The notes under the pieces were generated by a model. The model did no database searches. It was not told the DNA's origin and was given only the letters and a program-made list of their open reading frames with translations. The translations under genes and the position numbers were made by a program. From JACRAV01 sp964571235 (GTDB lineage Bacteria > Zixibacteria > MSB-5A5 > GN15 > FEB-12), in the NCBI GenBank assembly GCA_964571235.1, contig CAZNAI010000005.1:119072-183071 (forward strand): a DNA stretch of 64,000 nt, read 5' to 3'. Below are positions 54,982 through 64,000 of this stretch, in pieces (position 1 is the first letter of the stretch; each line of letters begins with the position of its first letter).

Positions 54982-55324
54982 CTGTCCATTCTCAATGGCG
55001 CAGGAAATCGTCCAACGCCGGTTAGTGTGTCCATAAACCCTATGTTGGCCCAAACTTACGGGATTGAGGTTCGGGCGACAAGAACAATTACCCTTTCTTG
55101 TACGCATGACTATCGGTACAAGTGCGGTCAATCTTGCGTGATCGATGGCCTCGCCGTAATAGATTGTTAGACAATATGTTACGTGGCGTACGCACGGACG
55201 GTCGAAGGCCCGCCTACAACCGTTTGCGAAAATCGTTGCCCCCAACGTCTCAAATCGACACCTTCCGGCCGACAAATCATGAACCGACTGCCGGAATAAC
55301 ACAACCGACGGAGACAAACTGACC
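54982..55324. other. Divergent regulatory gap between wzz-like gene and wecB
   Basis: No gene is seen. Two linked inverted repeats are present: ACAAGAA (55078-55084) with TTCTTGT (55095-55101), and CTTGTAC (55097-55103) with GTACAAG (55116-55122). They overlap, sharing the CTTGT core, so this is a likely protein-binding region controlling one or both genes. Confidence 0.5.
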
Positions 55325-56422
55325 ATGTCGAAGAAATTGGCGCTGATAGTCGGCGCTCGTCCCAATTTTATGAAAGCCGCGCCGCTGATGCGCGAGCTTG
55401 GCCGTTTCCCCGATCGCTTCTCGACTTTGCTCATTCACACTGGTCAGCACTACGACCACAAATTGTCCCAGCTTTTCTTTGAGGAACTGGGAATGGCCCG
55501 CCCCGACATTTATCTCGGGGTTGGTTCGGGGAGTCACGCCGAGCAGACCGCCAAAGTCATGGTGGAGCTTGAAAGAGTGTTTATCGAGCAGAAGCCGGAT
55601 ATGGTGGTGGTGTTCGGCGATGTGAACTCCACTATGGCCGCCTCGTTGGTTGCCGCCAAACTGTGTATTAAGATCGCCCACGTTGAGGCGGGACTGCGCA
55701 GTTTCGATCCGGCGATGCCCGAAGAAATCAACCGGATTGTTACTGACCGGCTATCAAACTACATGTTTGTCACTGAACCTTCGGGGCTTACTCATCTGGC
55801 GAGTGAAGGAGTCGATAAGAAAAAGATCTTCTATACCGGAAATATCATGATCGACTCGTTGGCCGGCTCGCTTTCCGCGGCGAAGAAGTCGACCATCCTG
55901 ACTGATCTGAATCTCACTCCGAAGAAGTATGCGGTGATGACTCTCCACCGGCCATCGAATGTCGACAACCCCGAAATCCTTTTATCGATTCTCAAAGCGG
56001 TGATGTCGGTTGGCGACACTGTTCCGGTGGTTTTTCCCTGCCATCCGCGCACACAAAAGGAACTGGCGAAACACAACTTGTCACTGTCGGCTACCAGCGG
56101 ACCGATCCGGCTGATCGAGCCGCTCGGGTATCTTGATTTTCTGCGCCTGCAGTCAGAGTGCTACTTTGTGCTGACCGATTCGGGAGGGGTACAAGAGGAA
56201 ACGACGTATCTGCAGATACCGTGTGTGACCATGCGCGAGAACACGGAGCGACCGGTAACTGTCGATGTTGGCTCGAATATATTGGTGGGGCCGAATCCGG
56301 AAAAAATGCTCGACGCGGTTAAAGTAATTTTGGCGGGGAAACACAAACAGGGAAAGATTCCTGAGCTATGGGATGGGCACACCGCCGAACGGATCGTGGC
56401 GATTCTATCTGATCTTGTTTGA
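55325..56422 (+). CDS. wecB: UDP-N-acetylglucosamine 2-epimerase
   Basis: A 365-residue non-hydrolysing epimerase that converts UDP-GlcNAc to UDP-ManNAc. It opens ALIVGARPNFMKAAPLMREL and has HTGQHYDHKLS, VFGDVNSTMAASL, HVEAGLRSFDPAMPEEINRI, LTDSGGVQEETTYLQIPCVTMRENTERPVT, all diagnostic. The product feeds surface glycan synthesis, consistent with the neighbours. Start preceded by GGAG. Confidence 0.95.
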   Translation: MSKKLALIVGARPNFMKAAPLMRELGRFPDRFSTLLIHTGQHYDHKLSQLFFEELGMARPDIYLGVGSGSHAEQTAKVMVELERVFIEQKPDMVVVFGDVNSTMAASLVAAKLCIKIAHVEAGLRSFDPAMPEEINRIVTDRLSNYMFVTEPSGLTHLASEGVDKKKIFYTGNIMIDSLAGSLSAAKKSTILTDLNLTPKKYAVMTLHRPSNVDNPEILLSILKAVMSVGDTVPVVFPCHPRTQKELAKHNLSLSATSGPIRLIEPLGYLDFLRLQSECYFVLTDSGGVQEETTYLQIPCVTMRENTERPVTVDVGSNILVGPNPEKMLDAVKVILAGKHKQGKIPELWDGHTAERIVAILSDLV

Positions 56423-56473
56423 TGCTGGAAAAAGCTGACAGAGTGCGAAGCTAAAAAATCACAAGCCGCCCTG

Positions 56474-59400
56474 TCAGCGGATCACGATGATCTTTCCCTT
56501 TTTGTCCCCCGGATCAACCTGCCACAGATAAATCCCGCTGGCCACCGCGTTTCCGGCCATGTTTCGACCATCCCAGGTGATTTCAGCCGACGGCACCGCG
56601 TCCATCCGGACTACAATCTCACCGTTGACCGTGTAGATCACCAAATCTGATCCAACCGGCAAGTCGGCAAAAGTCAGCTCGCCATCGCTCGGGCGGAACG
56701 GGTTTGGATACGCATGTGTTTCGGCCAAAGCCGACGACGATTGGGGAGAAACAAGAAATGGTACAGGTGTGGTCCAGACGGCATTGTCAGAGCTGGCCCG
56801 CGCATACCAAGTGCCTTCATTCAGCGGCGGGCTCACCTGCCAGCTTGCGCCAAAACCGAGCGAAGTCGCAATTGCGCCGGAGGAAATTGGTGAGCTGAAT
56901 TGGTCGTTGTCATCTACCTGAAAATAGACCTGGCTGACACCGGCAACGTCGGCAACTTCAAGCGTCGGCTGATCGGTGAGAAAGACCTGATAACTCGACG
57001 GAGTTACCAGTTCCGAGTCGACCAGCGCTCGTAAAATTCCGGAGAAAAGATCAAACCGCACCGCCGCCGACCAGGAACTGGTCATTGACGGCGACTCCGA
57101 CAAGGCGCGACATTTCCAATAGTACGAGTATCCATTGGTCAAATTTGCAAAGTCCGCGCTCACACTATTGCCCAATCCGATGGGGACAATCAACTGAAGA
57201 TCGGGCTGGGCAAAATTCGCCGTCGAATCAAGGGCAAACTGATACGACAGGGTAAGGTACGATGGAACGGTCGATGCCGTGACCGTCACGGAGCCGGCGA
57301 GTGAGTCCACGTCGGTCAGGACGGGACTTGGGGTAAGTATCCCCATGGCGAATCCGGCAGGCGAGTAGGTCAGAGAATAATTGCCCACTTCGTCGTACGC
57401 CTTCACAGCAAAATAATAAAGCCCGCCGGCGGTGAGACCGGTGACGGTCTTTCCTTGATCGTTCCCGGCCGGAAGCGCCGGCAAAGAACTGCTAACTATG
57501 GTTGCCAGCGCCCAATTCGAGAAATTGATCGGCGAGGTTGAACGCCGGACTTCGTAGTGATTGCATGTACCGGTTGATCCGTCGTCACCCGGCGCTTTCC
57601 AGGTAAGCACCACTGAACCCGGCTCATCGCCGGGAAGAGCGCCAAGGTCGAGCACAGAATCCGGCGGAATGGTATCAAGGTTGGGATCGATATTGGTTGA
57701 TGTATTCAAGATATTCGAAACCGCTGACCAGTTCGGAACTTCATCGGCGGTCTTAATCGCAAAGTAGTAACTCGTATTCTGAAGCAGTCCCGTGACGGTG
57801 TATGTCTCTGAGCCGCCCGCCGCTTTTGGGGTTGGCTCGCCGGTCACTTGAGTAGCTGTAGCAAAGTTGCTGACATTGATTACTGAGGTCGAATATCTCA
57901 GATCGTACTGAGCGGCTGTTCCGGTGCTGTTGTCATCGCCGGGCGAAGTCCAGTTCACAACAATGCTCGTCGTGGTTTTTGTCCCGGCGGAGAGATTGGC
58001 AACCGCGGCCGGCGCGGTGACGTCGACCGACGCGGTGGTCGCGCCGCTGACCACGTTGGAGATCGCCGACCAGTTGGGGGCTTCGTCGGCGGTCTTAACC
58101 GCAAAGAAGTAGGTCGTGCTTGCGTTGAGACCGGTGACAGTGAATGTCTCCGCTCCACCGGCGGCTTTGGGAGTTGGTTCACCACTGGCCGAAGCGGCGC
58201 CGCTGAAATTGGCCGACGTGATCGTGCTGGTTGAATAGCGGACATCGTACGTGGTAGCGGTACCGGTGTTGTTGTCGTCGCCCGGCGCGGTCCAACTGAG
58301 CGCAACCGTGCTCGATGTGCGCGTACCGACCGCCAGGTTTGCTACTGCCGATGGCGCGGTGACATCGGTCGAGGCCGACGTTGTCGACGAAACCACGTTT
58401 GAAATATTCGACCAGTTCAGTGCTTCGTCGCCCGTCTTGATCGCAAAGTAATACAGCGTGCTCGGTGATAAGCCAGTGACAGTGAAACTCTCCGATCCAC
58501 CTGCCGCTTTCGGCGACGGAAGACCCGTCACTATCGTCGCGGTAGCGAAGTTGCCAGCGTTGATCGGGCTGGTCGAGCGGCGGATATCGTACTGCGCGGC
58601 GGTGCCGGTGTTGCCGTCGTCGCCGGGCGCGATCCAGGTCAGACCAATAGTATTGGCAGTCTTATTCGGCGCGGCTAAGCTTGCTACTGCCGATGGCGCA
58701 GTGACATCTGACGGGGCCGAACCGGGGGTCTTGGAGAGAATTATTCCTTCGCAATTTTTGATCGACACCGAGGTAATCGGCGACGCGTTAACAGTACCGT
58801 TGGCGTTCACGTTGTAAAAAGTCCCGCCCAGACTGTAGGTAACCGCAGAAGTTCCCGAATAATTGCCGCTGTTAGCCTGACGATAAATCACCGAGCCGTT
58901 GGTGAAATCGCGTCGGTATATCTGGTAGGCCTGACCAGCCGGGTCATTTCCGGAGGCAACCACAAATCGATTAGCCAGCGGGCGACCGATATTAACCTCG
59001 GCCGCGTTGATCCATTTGTAAAGCGTGTCGGCGGCGACATAGTCGTTCGGACGCAGAAGCGGGCCGGGCCAGTTGCCGGTCAGCATGAAGTAGGTCCGGT
59101 CGGGATGGTGCGCCATATAGTACCACGAGAGCCGCTCCATTTGGCCGCGCGACCAGCTACCGAGTGACAAAGACTCCTGCGGCATGATCACGTTCCAGAT
59201 CACCGCATAACCGGTGTCCCAGACGTTTATCGAATCCATGATTTTCCAGGTCTCGTTGTTCCAGAGCTGACCGTAGATATACGGCGCCAGATTGTTTTCC
59301 ATCGGTTCTAAGCCAGATCCCGTTTTCTTTAGATCCATTACTTTGTCGGATCCAACGACTCCGTAGGTAACGGAATTGGCAATCCAGAAGCCGCCGAGCT

Positions 59401-60223
59401 TGTTTAGTGTGTCACCGATTCGCTTAAGCCAGTCGTTTTGTTTGAGCTTAATGAGCGAATCGCGCACCTGAGCGTGGGTCTTTCCCGCCCACGGACCGCA
59501 CTGAGTCCAGGAGCCGGAGGCCCAGCGATCCGACGAATGCGGAAAAGCCATGGCATTTCCGGGGGCATCGAGCTGGTTACCGTGGAGTAGGGTGTAGTTT
59601 TCATCTTCGCCAACGCCATTATATCCGCTCCCTGGTTGGGCGTATTTGACCGCGCGCCAGACCATGAAATCGCGGACATGCTTTTTGGTAAAATCCCATT
59701 CGCGACGGCCGCTGGTTGTCCAGCCGCAAAATTCGAGATAGTTACCTACCGTTGAGTTGGTAACACCTGTGGCACTACACGGTGCCCCGATCGGCTGAAT
59801 GTCTTTAATCCCCACCGAGCCGCTATTGACTTTGATGAAGAACGAATCGACACCATACCCGCGGGGGGCGCAGAACTCGTTGAGGTCGGCCAAATCAGAG
59901 CCGGCGCGGTACGAAGATACAGTCATGTAAACTATGCACTTGGTGGCCGGGTCGCCGCGCTTGATCGCATCGAGTACACCCGAGCGGGAGCCGTAGGCGG
60001 TGTTGGACGGGTTCATTACTAGATCGTAATGCCGTCCGATAAAGTAGCCGGCAATCGAATCGGTAAGGCCGTACGTTATCGCGGCCGTGCGAATCCAGTT
60101 GTGCTTGGGGAAAGTCGCATGGGCCGGTGAGACGGCCAGCACGAACGCGAGCACAACCCAAATTGTTGTCAGAAATCGAAAGCCACGCCGATTGGATTTC
60201 AAATCGGTCAGCTGATTAGTCAT
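56474..60223 (-). CDS. Large secreted putative glycoside hydrolase with FN3 repeats and sorting tail
   Basis: A 1249-residue exported protein. After a signal peptide (about 1-37) residues about 40-480 form a probable TIM-barrel domain (NWIRTAAITYGLTDSIAGYFIGRH, KCIVYMTVSSYRAG, GVGEDENYTLLHGNQLD, LGGFWIANSVTYG, YIYGQLWNNETW, MLTGNWPGPLLRPNDY), resembling uncharacterised glycoside-hydrolase-like (GHL) families. Four fibronectin III domains follow (about 505-900), then Ig-like domains and the tail HAYPNPFRPSDGELTFADLP...ITWDGRNMAGNAVASGIYLW...GKIIVIR. CAGGAG precedes the ATG. It probably acts on extracellular glycan; catalytic acids are not assigned. Confidence 0.75.
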   Translation of the reverse strand: MTNQLTDLKSNRRGFRFLTTIWVVLAFVLAVSPAHATFPKHNWIRTAAITYGLTDSIAGYFIGRHYDLVMNPSNTAYGSRSGVLDAIKRGDPATKCIVYMTVSSYRAGSDLADLNEFCAPRGYGVDSFFIKVNSGSVGIKDIQPIGAPCSATGVTNSTVGNYLEFCGWTTSGRREWDFTKKHVRDFMVWRAVKYAQPGSGYNGVGEDENYTLLHGNQLDAPGNAMAFPHSSDRWASGSWTQCGPWAGKTHAQVRDSLIKLKQNDWLKRIGDTLNKLGGFWIANSVTYGVVGSDKVMDLKKTGSGLEPMENNLAPYIYGQLWNNETWKIMDSINVWDTGYAVIWNVIMPQESLSLGSWSRGQMERLSWYYMAHHPDRTYFMLTGNWPGPLLRPNDYVAADTLYKWINAAEVNIGRPLANRFVVASGNDPAGQAYQIYRRDFTNGSVIYRQANSGNYSGTSAVTYSLGGTFYNVNANGTVNASPITSVSIKNCEGIILSKTPGSAPSDVTAPSAVASLAAPNKTANTIGLTWIAPGDDGNTGTAAQYDIRRSTSPINAGNFATATIVTGLPSPKAAGGSESFTVTGLSPSTLYYFAIKTGDEALNWSNISNVVSSTTSASTDVTAPSAVANLAVGTRTSSTVALSWTAPGDDNNTGTATTYDVRYSTSTITSANFSGAASASGEPTPKAAGGAETFTVTGLNASTTYFFAVKTADEAPNWSAISNVVSGATTASVDVTAPAAVANLSAGTKTTTSIVVNWTSPGDDNSTGTAAQYDLRYSTSVINVSNFATATQVTGEPTPKAAGGSETYTVTGLLQNTSYYFAIKTADEVPNWSAVSNILNTSTNIDPNLDTIPPDSVLDLGALPGDEPGSVVLTWKAPGDDGSTGTCNHYEVRRSTSPINFSNWALATIVSSSLPALPAGNDQGKTVTGLTAGGLYYFAVKAYDEVGNYSLTYSPAGFAMGILTPSPVLTDVDSLAGSVTVTASTVPSYLTLSYQFALDSTANFAQPDLQLIVPIGLGNSVSADFANLTNGYSYYWKCRALSESPSMTSSWSAAVRFDLFSGILRALVDSELVTPSSYQVFLTDQPTLEVADVAGVSQVYFQVDDNDQFSSPISSGAIATSLGFGASWQVSPPLNEGTWYARASSDNAVWTTPVPFLVSPQSSSALAETHAYPNPFRPSDGELTFADLPVGSDLVIYTVNGEIVVRMDAVPSAEITWDGRNMAGNAVASGIYLWQVDPGDKKGKIIVIR

Positions 60224-60705
60224 AGTAACTCCTGTACGCTTGCAAGGGGTTTGACCATAAGAGGCACAAACCGTATGCCGTTCGAGGGGTGTAAATTGGG
60301 GCGAGTAACATCTTGGGACATATGTAGTTTGTTACAACCCATAAGTGGTTGTATCGGCAGAACGACTCCATTTGTTCAGTTGTACACCAATGAAGCTGTA
60401 AAATTTCCCTTTATCTTCCAACATCCGATGTAGATAGACCGGCTACGCAAGAAATGCGCAACTTTCGAGCAAGTGCAACAGCAATCAGTTCCGAGTCTTT
60501 ATCAGAATATACGGGCTCCTTTAGGAAATTGCCACTCCGAAGACCGCCCTCTAGACGTATTCCTCCAAGAAGCGGAGGTACATGCCCTTATATCTCCGGT
60601 TAAGCGGCTATACCACATCACGATCTCAAGAAAAAATTGCTTCAGACAGAAACCCAGTGCCATTGACGACGGTTAACCTGAATGGTTTTCGCGCCATGCT
60701 TCTTC
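60224..60705. other. Gene-free, AT-richer stretch
   Basis: No gene is supported. A small stem ACAACC/GGTTGT (60334-60339 / 60347-60352) lies near the left end. Base composition becomes visibly richer in A and T from here to about 63.5 kb, the span of the next two genes, suggesting the edge of transferred DNA. Confidence 0.5.
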
Positions 60706-62442
60706 TCATCTCCGCCGCAATTTCCTACCAAAGCACTTCACGAGCCTAATTGTTTCCGTATGTTGGAAGCCAACTTTAGCTATTCCCTTCAAAGAGCTCA
60801 CGTTGCCTGGGAGACAATTCCCTAACACTGTGAACCCCATCTCAGCGAAAAGCGATGCCAAGTAACCAAGTAGTATTGGATACAACCCTTGCCCTCTGTA
60901 GGTTTCAGGCGTGACTGCATCCACGAGCATCACTTGGCCTTTTTCCAGTTTGTAATGACATTCAACGTCATACAAATAATCTTGATCAAATACGGCCCAG
61001 CATATTGACGCAACATATCCTCGATCGTCTATGACAAAACATCGAGCTCCTGCATTGAATCGTTCCAAGGCGACTTTGTGTTTGTCATCTCCCATTGCAA
61101 ACCCATGAATGTGAGCGATTTTGGGCATGTTTTCTGGAAATAGTTCTTGAATTGACATTCCTTTTGAGAGCGACCCTGTTACATTTCTCCCGTTTCTGTC
61201 ATACTTAAAAACTAGAAGAGTGCGGTAATAGAAGACCTTTGATAAACACTTTCGGAGGAGGTGTTCGCAGGTAGCAAGATAACCTTCGGTAATGATCCAC
61301 ACTCTGAGCTTGGTGGTCAACTTGGGTGACAATTTTGAAAGGAAGCCATGGGTTCGACCAAGGGTCGAGATCAGACTCTGATTAATGCGAAAGCGAACGG
61401 CACTACTCGAACGAGAAAATGCGATGATTCGAAAGGTCGAAAGATACTTGTTACAAAACTCCCGCTTGTAGGTCTCCGCCCCGTAGAGGTGATTAATTGT
61501 ACAATAGCCTCTCCTTCTGAGTTCAGCGGAAGCAACGTGCAATAATAGCCGACCAGGTGAATCGCGTTTGTAATAAACTTCATAGGTGGGCGTATACAAA
61601 GCAACTTCGCTACTTGAGAAAAATGCAAAGTAATACGCAACTGCGAGGGAGCCGGAATCAAGGGTGATGACTTTCACGTGTCCCGAATTAGAGAGTTGAT
61701 CTGCGAGAGCAGTGTAGAAAAGGCGATACGAAGATGAACATAACTTGCTTGGAGACTCTGTTCCTTTCCATCTCTGAATATGAGATTGAAAGAAAAACGG
61801 TAGCACTTTGCGAATATCTTCTGGCGTCTCCAAAAAACGCAGGTCTACTTTTCCCGACTTCGACAACCTAGCGAGTTTCCTCCGAAGGGAGCTATCCATC
61901 GTTCGCGTGACCGCATTCGATTCAGTGGCGTCCCGTTCTGCGACATCGAGGGCCAATTCACCGTGCCTATTAGAAATTAGCGGGGTACCGCTCTGACGCA
62001 ACTTCGTGACTAGGTCATTATGTAGAGCTTGATCTTCAAACGGAAATAGGTCCAGTGTATTCCACAAGTGTTTTTCGATTAAGCAGTACTCGGCAAGTGC
62101 GTCGGATGCAATATCGGGAGACGTGCTCAAGATTGTTTCTCTGTCAGCGTCTGGCGAAGTGAGAAAGCTGAGCTTTCCTGGGACAGTATCGGAGGTGCAA
62201 ATAGGAGAAAGCTTGAGGGGTATAATTGCTTGTAAGCGATGGTCTCGCAAAACAAACAAAATTCTGGGAGACACCGTCTCTCCAAAAGTTTCTATCCATA
62301 CTGAATTCCATTCAAATGATTGAAAAAATTGAAGACCGTGCTTCGTGTGAAGGTCCTTCCATGGCGCGGCAAATTGTTGCACATCTTTCCAGCTAGTTCC
62401 TACATGTATCACGAGCCCTGACTTAAGAGTAATAGATTTCAT
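60706..62442 (-). CDS. Double GNAT protein: CelD/BioF2-like domain fused to a second acetyltransferase
   Basis: A 578-residue fusion. Residues about 1-350 match the CelD/BioF2-like GNAT group (FFQSFEWNSVWIETFG, LRDHRLQAIIPLKLSP, SLRRKLARLSKSGKVDLRFLE, YFAFFSSSEVALYTPTYEVYYKRDSPGRLLLH). Residues about 430-578 form a second, simpler GNAT domain with the CoA loop VTPETYRGQGLYPILLGYLASL. Substrates are unknown; neighbours point to a surface glycan or lipid. It overlaps the deacetylase gene (ATGA, start 62442; a GTG at 62448 is possible). Codon use is AT-richer than the flanking genes. Confidence 0.78.
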   Translation of the reverse strand: MKSITLKSGLVIHVGTSWKDVQQFAAPWKDLHTKHGLQFFQSFEWNSVWIETFGETVSPRILFVLRDHRLQAIIPLKLSPICTSDTVPGKLSFLTSPDADRETILSTSPDIASDALAEYCLIEKHLWNTLDLFPFEDQALHNDLVTKLRQSGTPLISNRHGELALDVAERDATESNAVTRTMDSSLRRKLARLSKSGKVDLRFLETPEDIRKVLPFFFQSHIQRWKGTESPSKLCSSSYRLFYTALADQLSNSGHVKVITLDSGSLAVAYYFAFFSSSEVALYTPTYEVYYKRDSPGRLLLHVASAELRRRGYCTINHLYGAETYKREFCNKYLSTFRIIAFSRSSSAVRFRINQSLISTLGRTHGFLSKLSPKLTTKLRVWIITEGYLATCEHLLRKCLSKVFYYRTLLVFKYDRNGRNVTGSLSKGMSIQELFPENMPKIAHIHGFAMGDDKHKVALERFNAGARCFVIDDRGYVASICWAVFDQDYLYDVECHYKLEKGQVMLVDAVTPETYRGQGLYPILLGYLASLFAEMGFTVLGNCLPGNVSSLKGIAKVGFQHTETIRLVKCFGRKLRRR

Positions 62443-63461
62443 TTCCACAACCGCTTCAACAGATAGTAAAATCCTGAAAGGCGCGCCTTAAACTCCGCTC
62501 TTGAAATATCCGATCCGATTAGTACGCGCGGTATTTTAAACATATTGTGAATCTTCGAATCAAAATGACTGTCTTCGGTCGTCAAGGCGGCTTGAATCCC
62601 CTTCGATTTCAGAATGTCGATAGTTCGGGCATCGAAATCGGCGGCACCGCCGTTGGGGTACGCAAACAATGGGATCCATTTCACGTTCCACCGCCTAAGG
62701 AGTGAAATGCACTCTTCTATCTCTTGTAGCTGTTCCGTCGCATCCAATTGAGATAGAATCGGGTGAGTATTAGAGTGCGGCCCTATTTCTACCAACTCGT
62801 GCCTGCTCATTTCGGCAATTGACTCCTTGGTCATGAGTTGTGCTGGAAGGATGGTCTTATGTGACTCAGCCCGGGCAAGTCTGACCGCCCTCAGGGCTGT
62901 CCTTCTCACTATATCCGGTAATGATTTCAATCGCTGAATTAGTTCAAGCGCTATTCCGGATCGCTCGTGTGCGGTACCCGTGATAGTGATGATCCCCAAT
63001 CCACACGCCGTTAAATCGATACTTTGTAGTGAACCATAGGTAAGCACGTCGTAAATCTCGTCAGCCCAAATTACTTCAAAGTTTTCTGTTAGTCTAGTTA
63101 CAACAAAACACGATATGGAAATAGATAACTTTTCTGCTATGGGTAGCGCTAACCGGTACACACTTTCAGAACCATCATCAAAGGTAACCACTACCCTATG
63201 CGAGTGCTGGAGTGTAGCTGAGTTATTGCCTTGGAGCATCGCTGACGCCGGGATGGGCTGATAATGCGAATTGACGTACTGCATTTGCCATAGAAACTTG
63301 TCCCTCGTCAGGGCAGTCCAATACTTTGTTGGCAATTCCGCTTCCACCAACAAGTGGTACATGAGTATTCGAATTTTCTTCCTATTAATGAATCGAAATA
63401 GCAAATTGAGACCAAGCAAATTGCCGGCGGCATATACGATCTCTTTCGCCCACTTCATCAT
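62439..63461 (-). CDS. Polysaccharide deacetylase (NodB domain)
   Basis: A 340-residue NodB-type deacetylase that removes acetyl groups from N-acetylated glycan. Motif 1 is VVTFDDGSES (Asp95, Asp96), motif 2 HSNTHPIL with the metal histidines, and the region WIPLFAYPNGGAADFD supplies the YPxG motif 3. An N-terminal hydrophobic stretch may associate it with the membrane. I chose the ATG at 63461; an earlier TTG at 63527 lies inside the glycosyltransferase gene and has no ribosome site. AT-richer than the genes outside this island. Confidence 0.85.
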   Translation of the reverse strand: MMKWAKEIVYAAGNLLGLNLLFRFINRKKIRILMYHLLVEAELPTKYWTALTRDKFLWQMQYVNSHYQPIPASAMLQGNNSATLQHSHRVVVTFDDGSESVYRLALPIAEKLSISISCFVVTRLTENFEVIWADEIYDVLTYGSLQSIDLTACGLGIITITGTAHERSGIALELIQRLKSLPDIVRRTALRAVRLARAESHKTILPAQLMTKESIAEMSRHELVEIGPHSNTHPILSQLDATEQLQEIEECISLLRRWNVKWIPLFAYPNGGAADFDARTIDILKSKGIQAALTTEDSHFDSKIHNMFKIPRVLIGSDISRAEFKARLSGFYYLLKRLWK

Positions 63462-63489
63462 TTTTTCATCTATCGATTTGCAAGGTTCT

Positions 63490-64000
63490 TTACAGCCTTT
63501 TGCTGAGAATGTCAAGTAGCTCAGCAAAGATCAGATCCCAATCATGCCTCCGCACAGTCTCAGCCAATAGGTCTGGGTCCGGTTTATATGCGCCGGTAAC
63601 CGCCTCGCCCACCCCTTTCACAAAGTCGTTTCGGTCGCGGGCGACATACACCACACCGGCCAGTGAACGCACCTCGGGCATGTTGGTTGAGACCGCCGTA
63701 ACTCCCGCCGCCATATATTCATACACCTTGAGCGGATTCACCTTTTCGGCAATTCCCACTTGTTGAAAGGGGTTGATCCCGCAGGCAAACCCCTTGAGAT
63801 ACCCCGGCAGTTCCGCCAGCGGCTTGCGCCCCAAAAAATGGACATTGGGGATCCCCGCCAAATCGGCCGGAGTCAGACCCCGTTTGAGCGGTCCGACCAG
63901 CGTCACGCTATACTGCGGATAGGTGCGGGCAATCTGGGCGATTAGCGGGTAGTCTATCCAGTCAGAGAGCGCTCCGACAAAGCCAATTCTCGGAGAGGGA
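63490..64000 (-). CDS. Glycosyltransferase family 1-like, 5' end beyond the window
   Basis: The C-terminal 170 residues of a glycosyltransferase whose start lies beyond position 64000. The visible part begins PRIGFVGALSDWIDYPLIAQIA, has VTLVGPLKRGL and VHFLGRKPLAELPGYLKGFACGINPF, then VNPLKVYEYMAAGVTAVSTNMPEV with the donor-binding Glu region of GT-B enzymes. It probably adds a sugar during surface-polysaccharide assembly. Base composition returns to the local norm. Confidence 0.85.
   Translation of the reverse strand, partial: PSPRIGFVGALSDWIDYPLIAQIARTYPQYSVTLVGPLKRGLTPADLAGIPNVHFLGRKPLAELPGYLKGFACGINPFQQVGIAEKVNPLKVYEYMAAGVTAVSTNMPEVRSLAGVVYVARDRNDFVKGVGEAVTGAYKPDPDLLAETVRRHDWDLIFAELLDILSKRL

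Noticed and set aside
54982..55434. 150-residue N-terminal extension of the wzz-like gene
   Set aside because: It would overlap the divergent wecB start, is unlike Wzz proteins, and an ATG at 54981 fits the family start.

Overview
The window is a dense bacterial chromosome segment with no phage, plasmid, CRISPR or insertion-sequence genes. Shine-Dalgarno sites are clear, many junctions overlap by 4 bases (ATGA, GTGA, TTGA), and GTG/TTG starts are frequent. Several traits suggest a member of the FCB superphylum, most like candidate phylum Zixibacteria or a close relative: secreted proteins ending in dockerin-like pairs with DIxDLxxLIDYLY signatures, other secreted proteins ending in YPNPF...WDG...SGIYLW...VIVIR tails like type IX secretion domains, an archaeal-type geranylgeranylglyceryl phosphate synthase, and a small DUF3098-like protein. 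This assignment is inference; no rRNA is present.

Layout. 0-1 kb: a winged-helix regulator and a six-helix membrane protein behind a strong palindromic operator. 1.5-10.8 kb: a clade II (Sec-type) nitrous oxide reductase operon: Rrf2 regulator, lipoprotein cytochrome c, NosZ, a four-helix membrane protein, NosL, NosD, NosF, NosY, then a twelve-helix protein homologous to cytochrome oxidase subunit I that has lost every CuB ligand and the high-spin haem ligand but keeps both low-spin haem histidines; a hemerythrin-like protein follows. 10.8-19.9 kb: tRNA-Asp and tRNA-Val, an O-antigen ligase-like protein, a SIS isomerase, GGGP synthase, AlaS, RecX, and a DUF4388 operon. 20.4-30.3 kb: a dockerin-protein remnant and a complete menaquinone operon (ubiE-menF-menD-menH-menB-menA-menC-menE) with a convergent DHNA-CoA thioesterase. 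30.4-44.5 kb: mixed housekeeping and envelope genes (secreted M3 peptidase, cupredoxin-dockerin fusion, large secreted protein, ferritin, polyphosphate glucokinase, NHLRC2-like lipoprotein, oligopeptidase B, YjbQ, ThpR, secreted glutathione peroxidase). 43.9-47.1 kb: fibronectin III proteins. 48-64 kb: an exopolysaccharide/envelope locus (ATP-grasp, two GNAT/FemAB-like proteins, ThDP enzyme, pyruvyl transferase, Wzz, WecB, a putative glycoside hydrolase with FN3 repeats, polysaccharide deacetylase, glycosyltransferase).

How it fits together. Menaquinone made by the men operon is the likely quinol pool feeding nitrous oxide respiration. No NosR, NosG or NosH is encoded here, so the degenerate oxidase subunit plus the lipoprotein cytochrome c are attractive candidates for the electron path to NosZ. 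Intergenic spaces carry several families of short palindromic repeats, one of which (about 77 bp, ends GTAGGTC/GACCTAC) occurs twice in opposite orientation. The most notable observation is the oxidase-like protein inside the nos operon.
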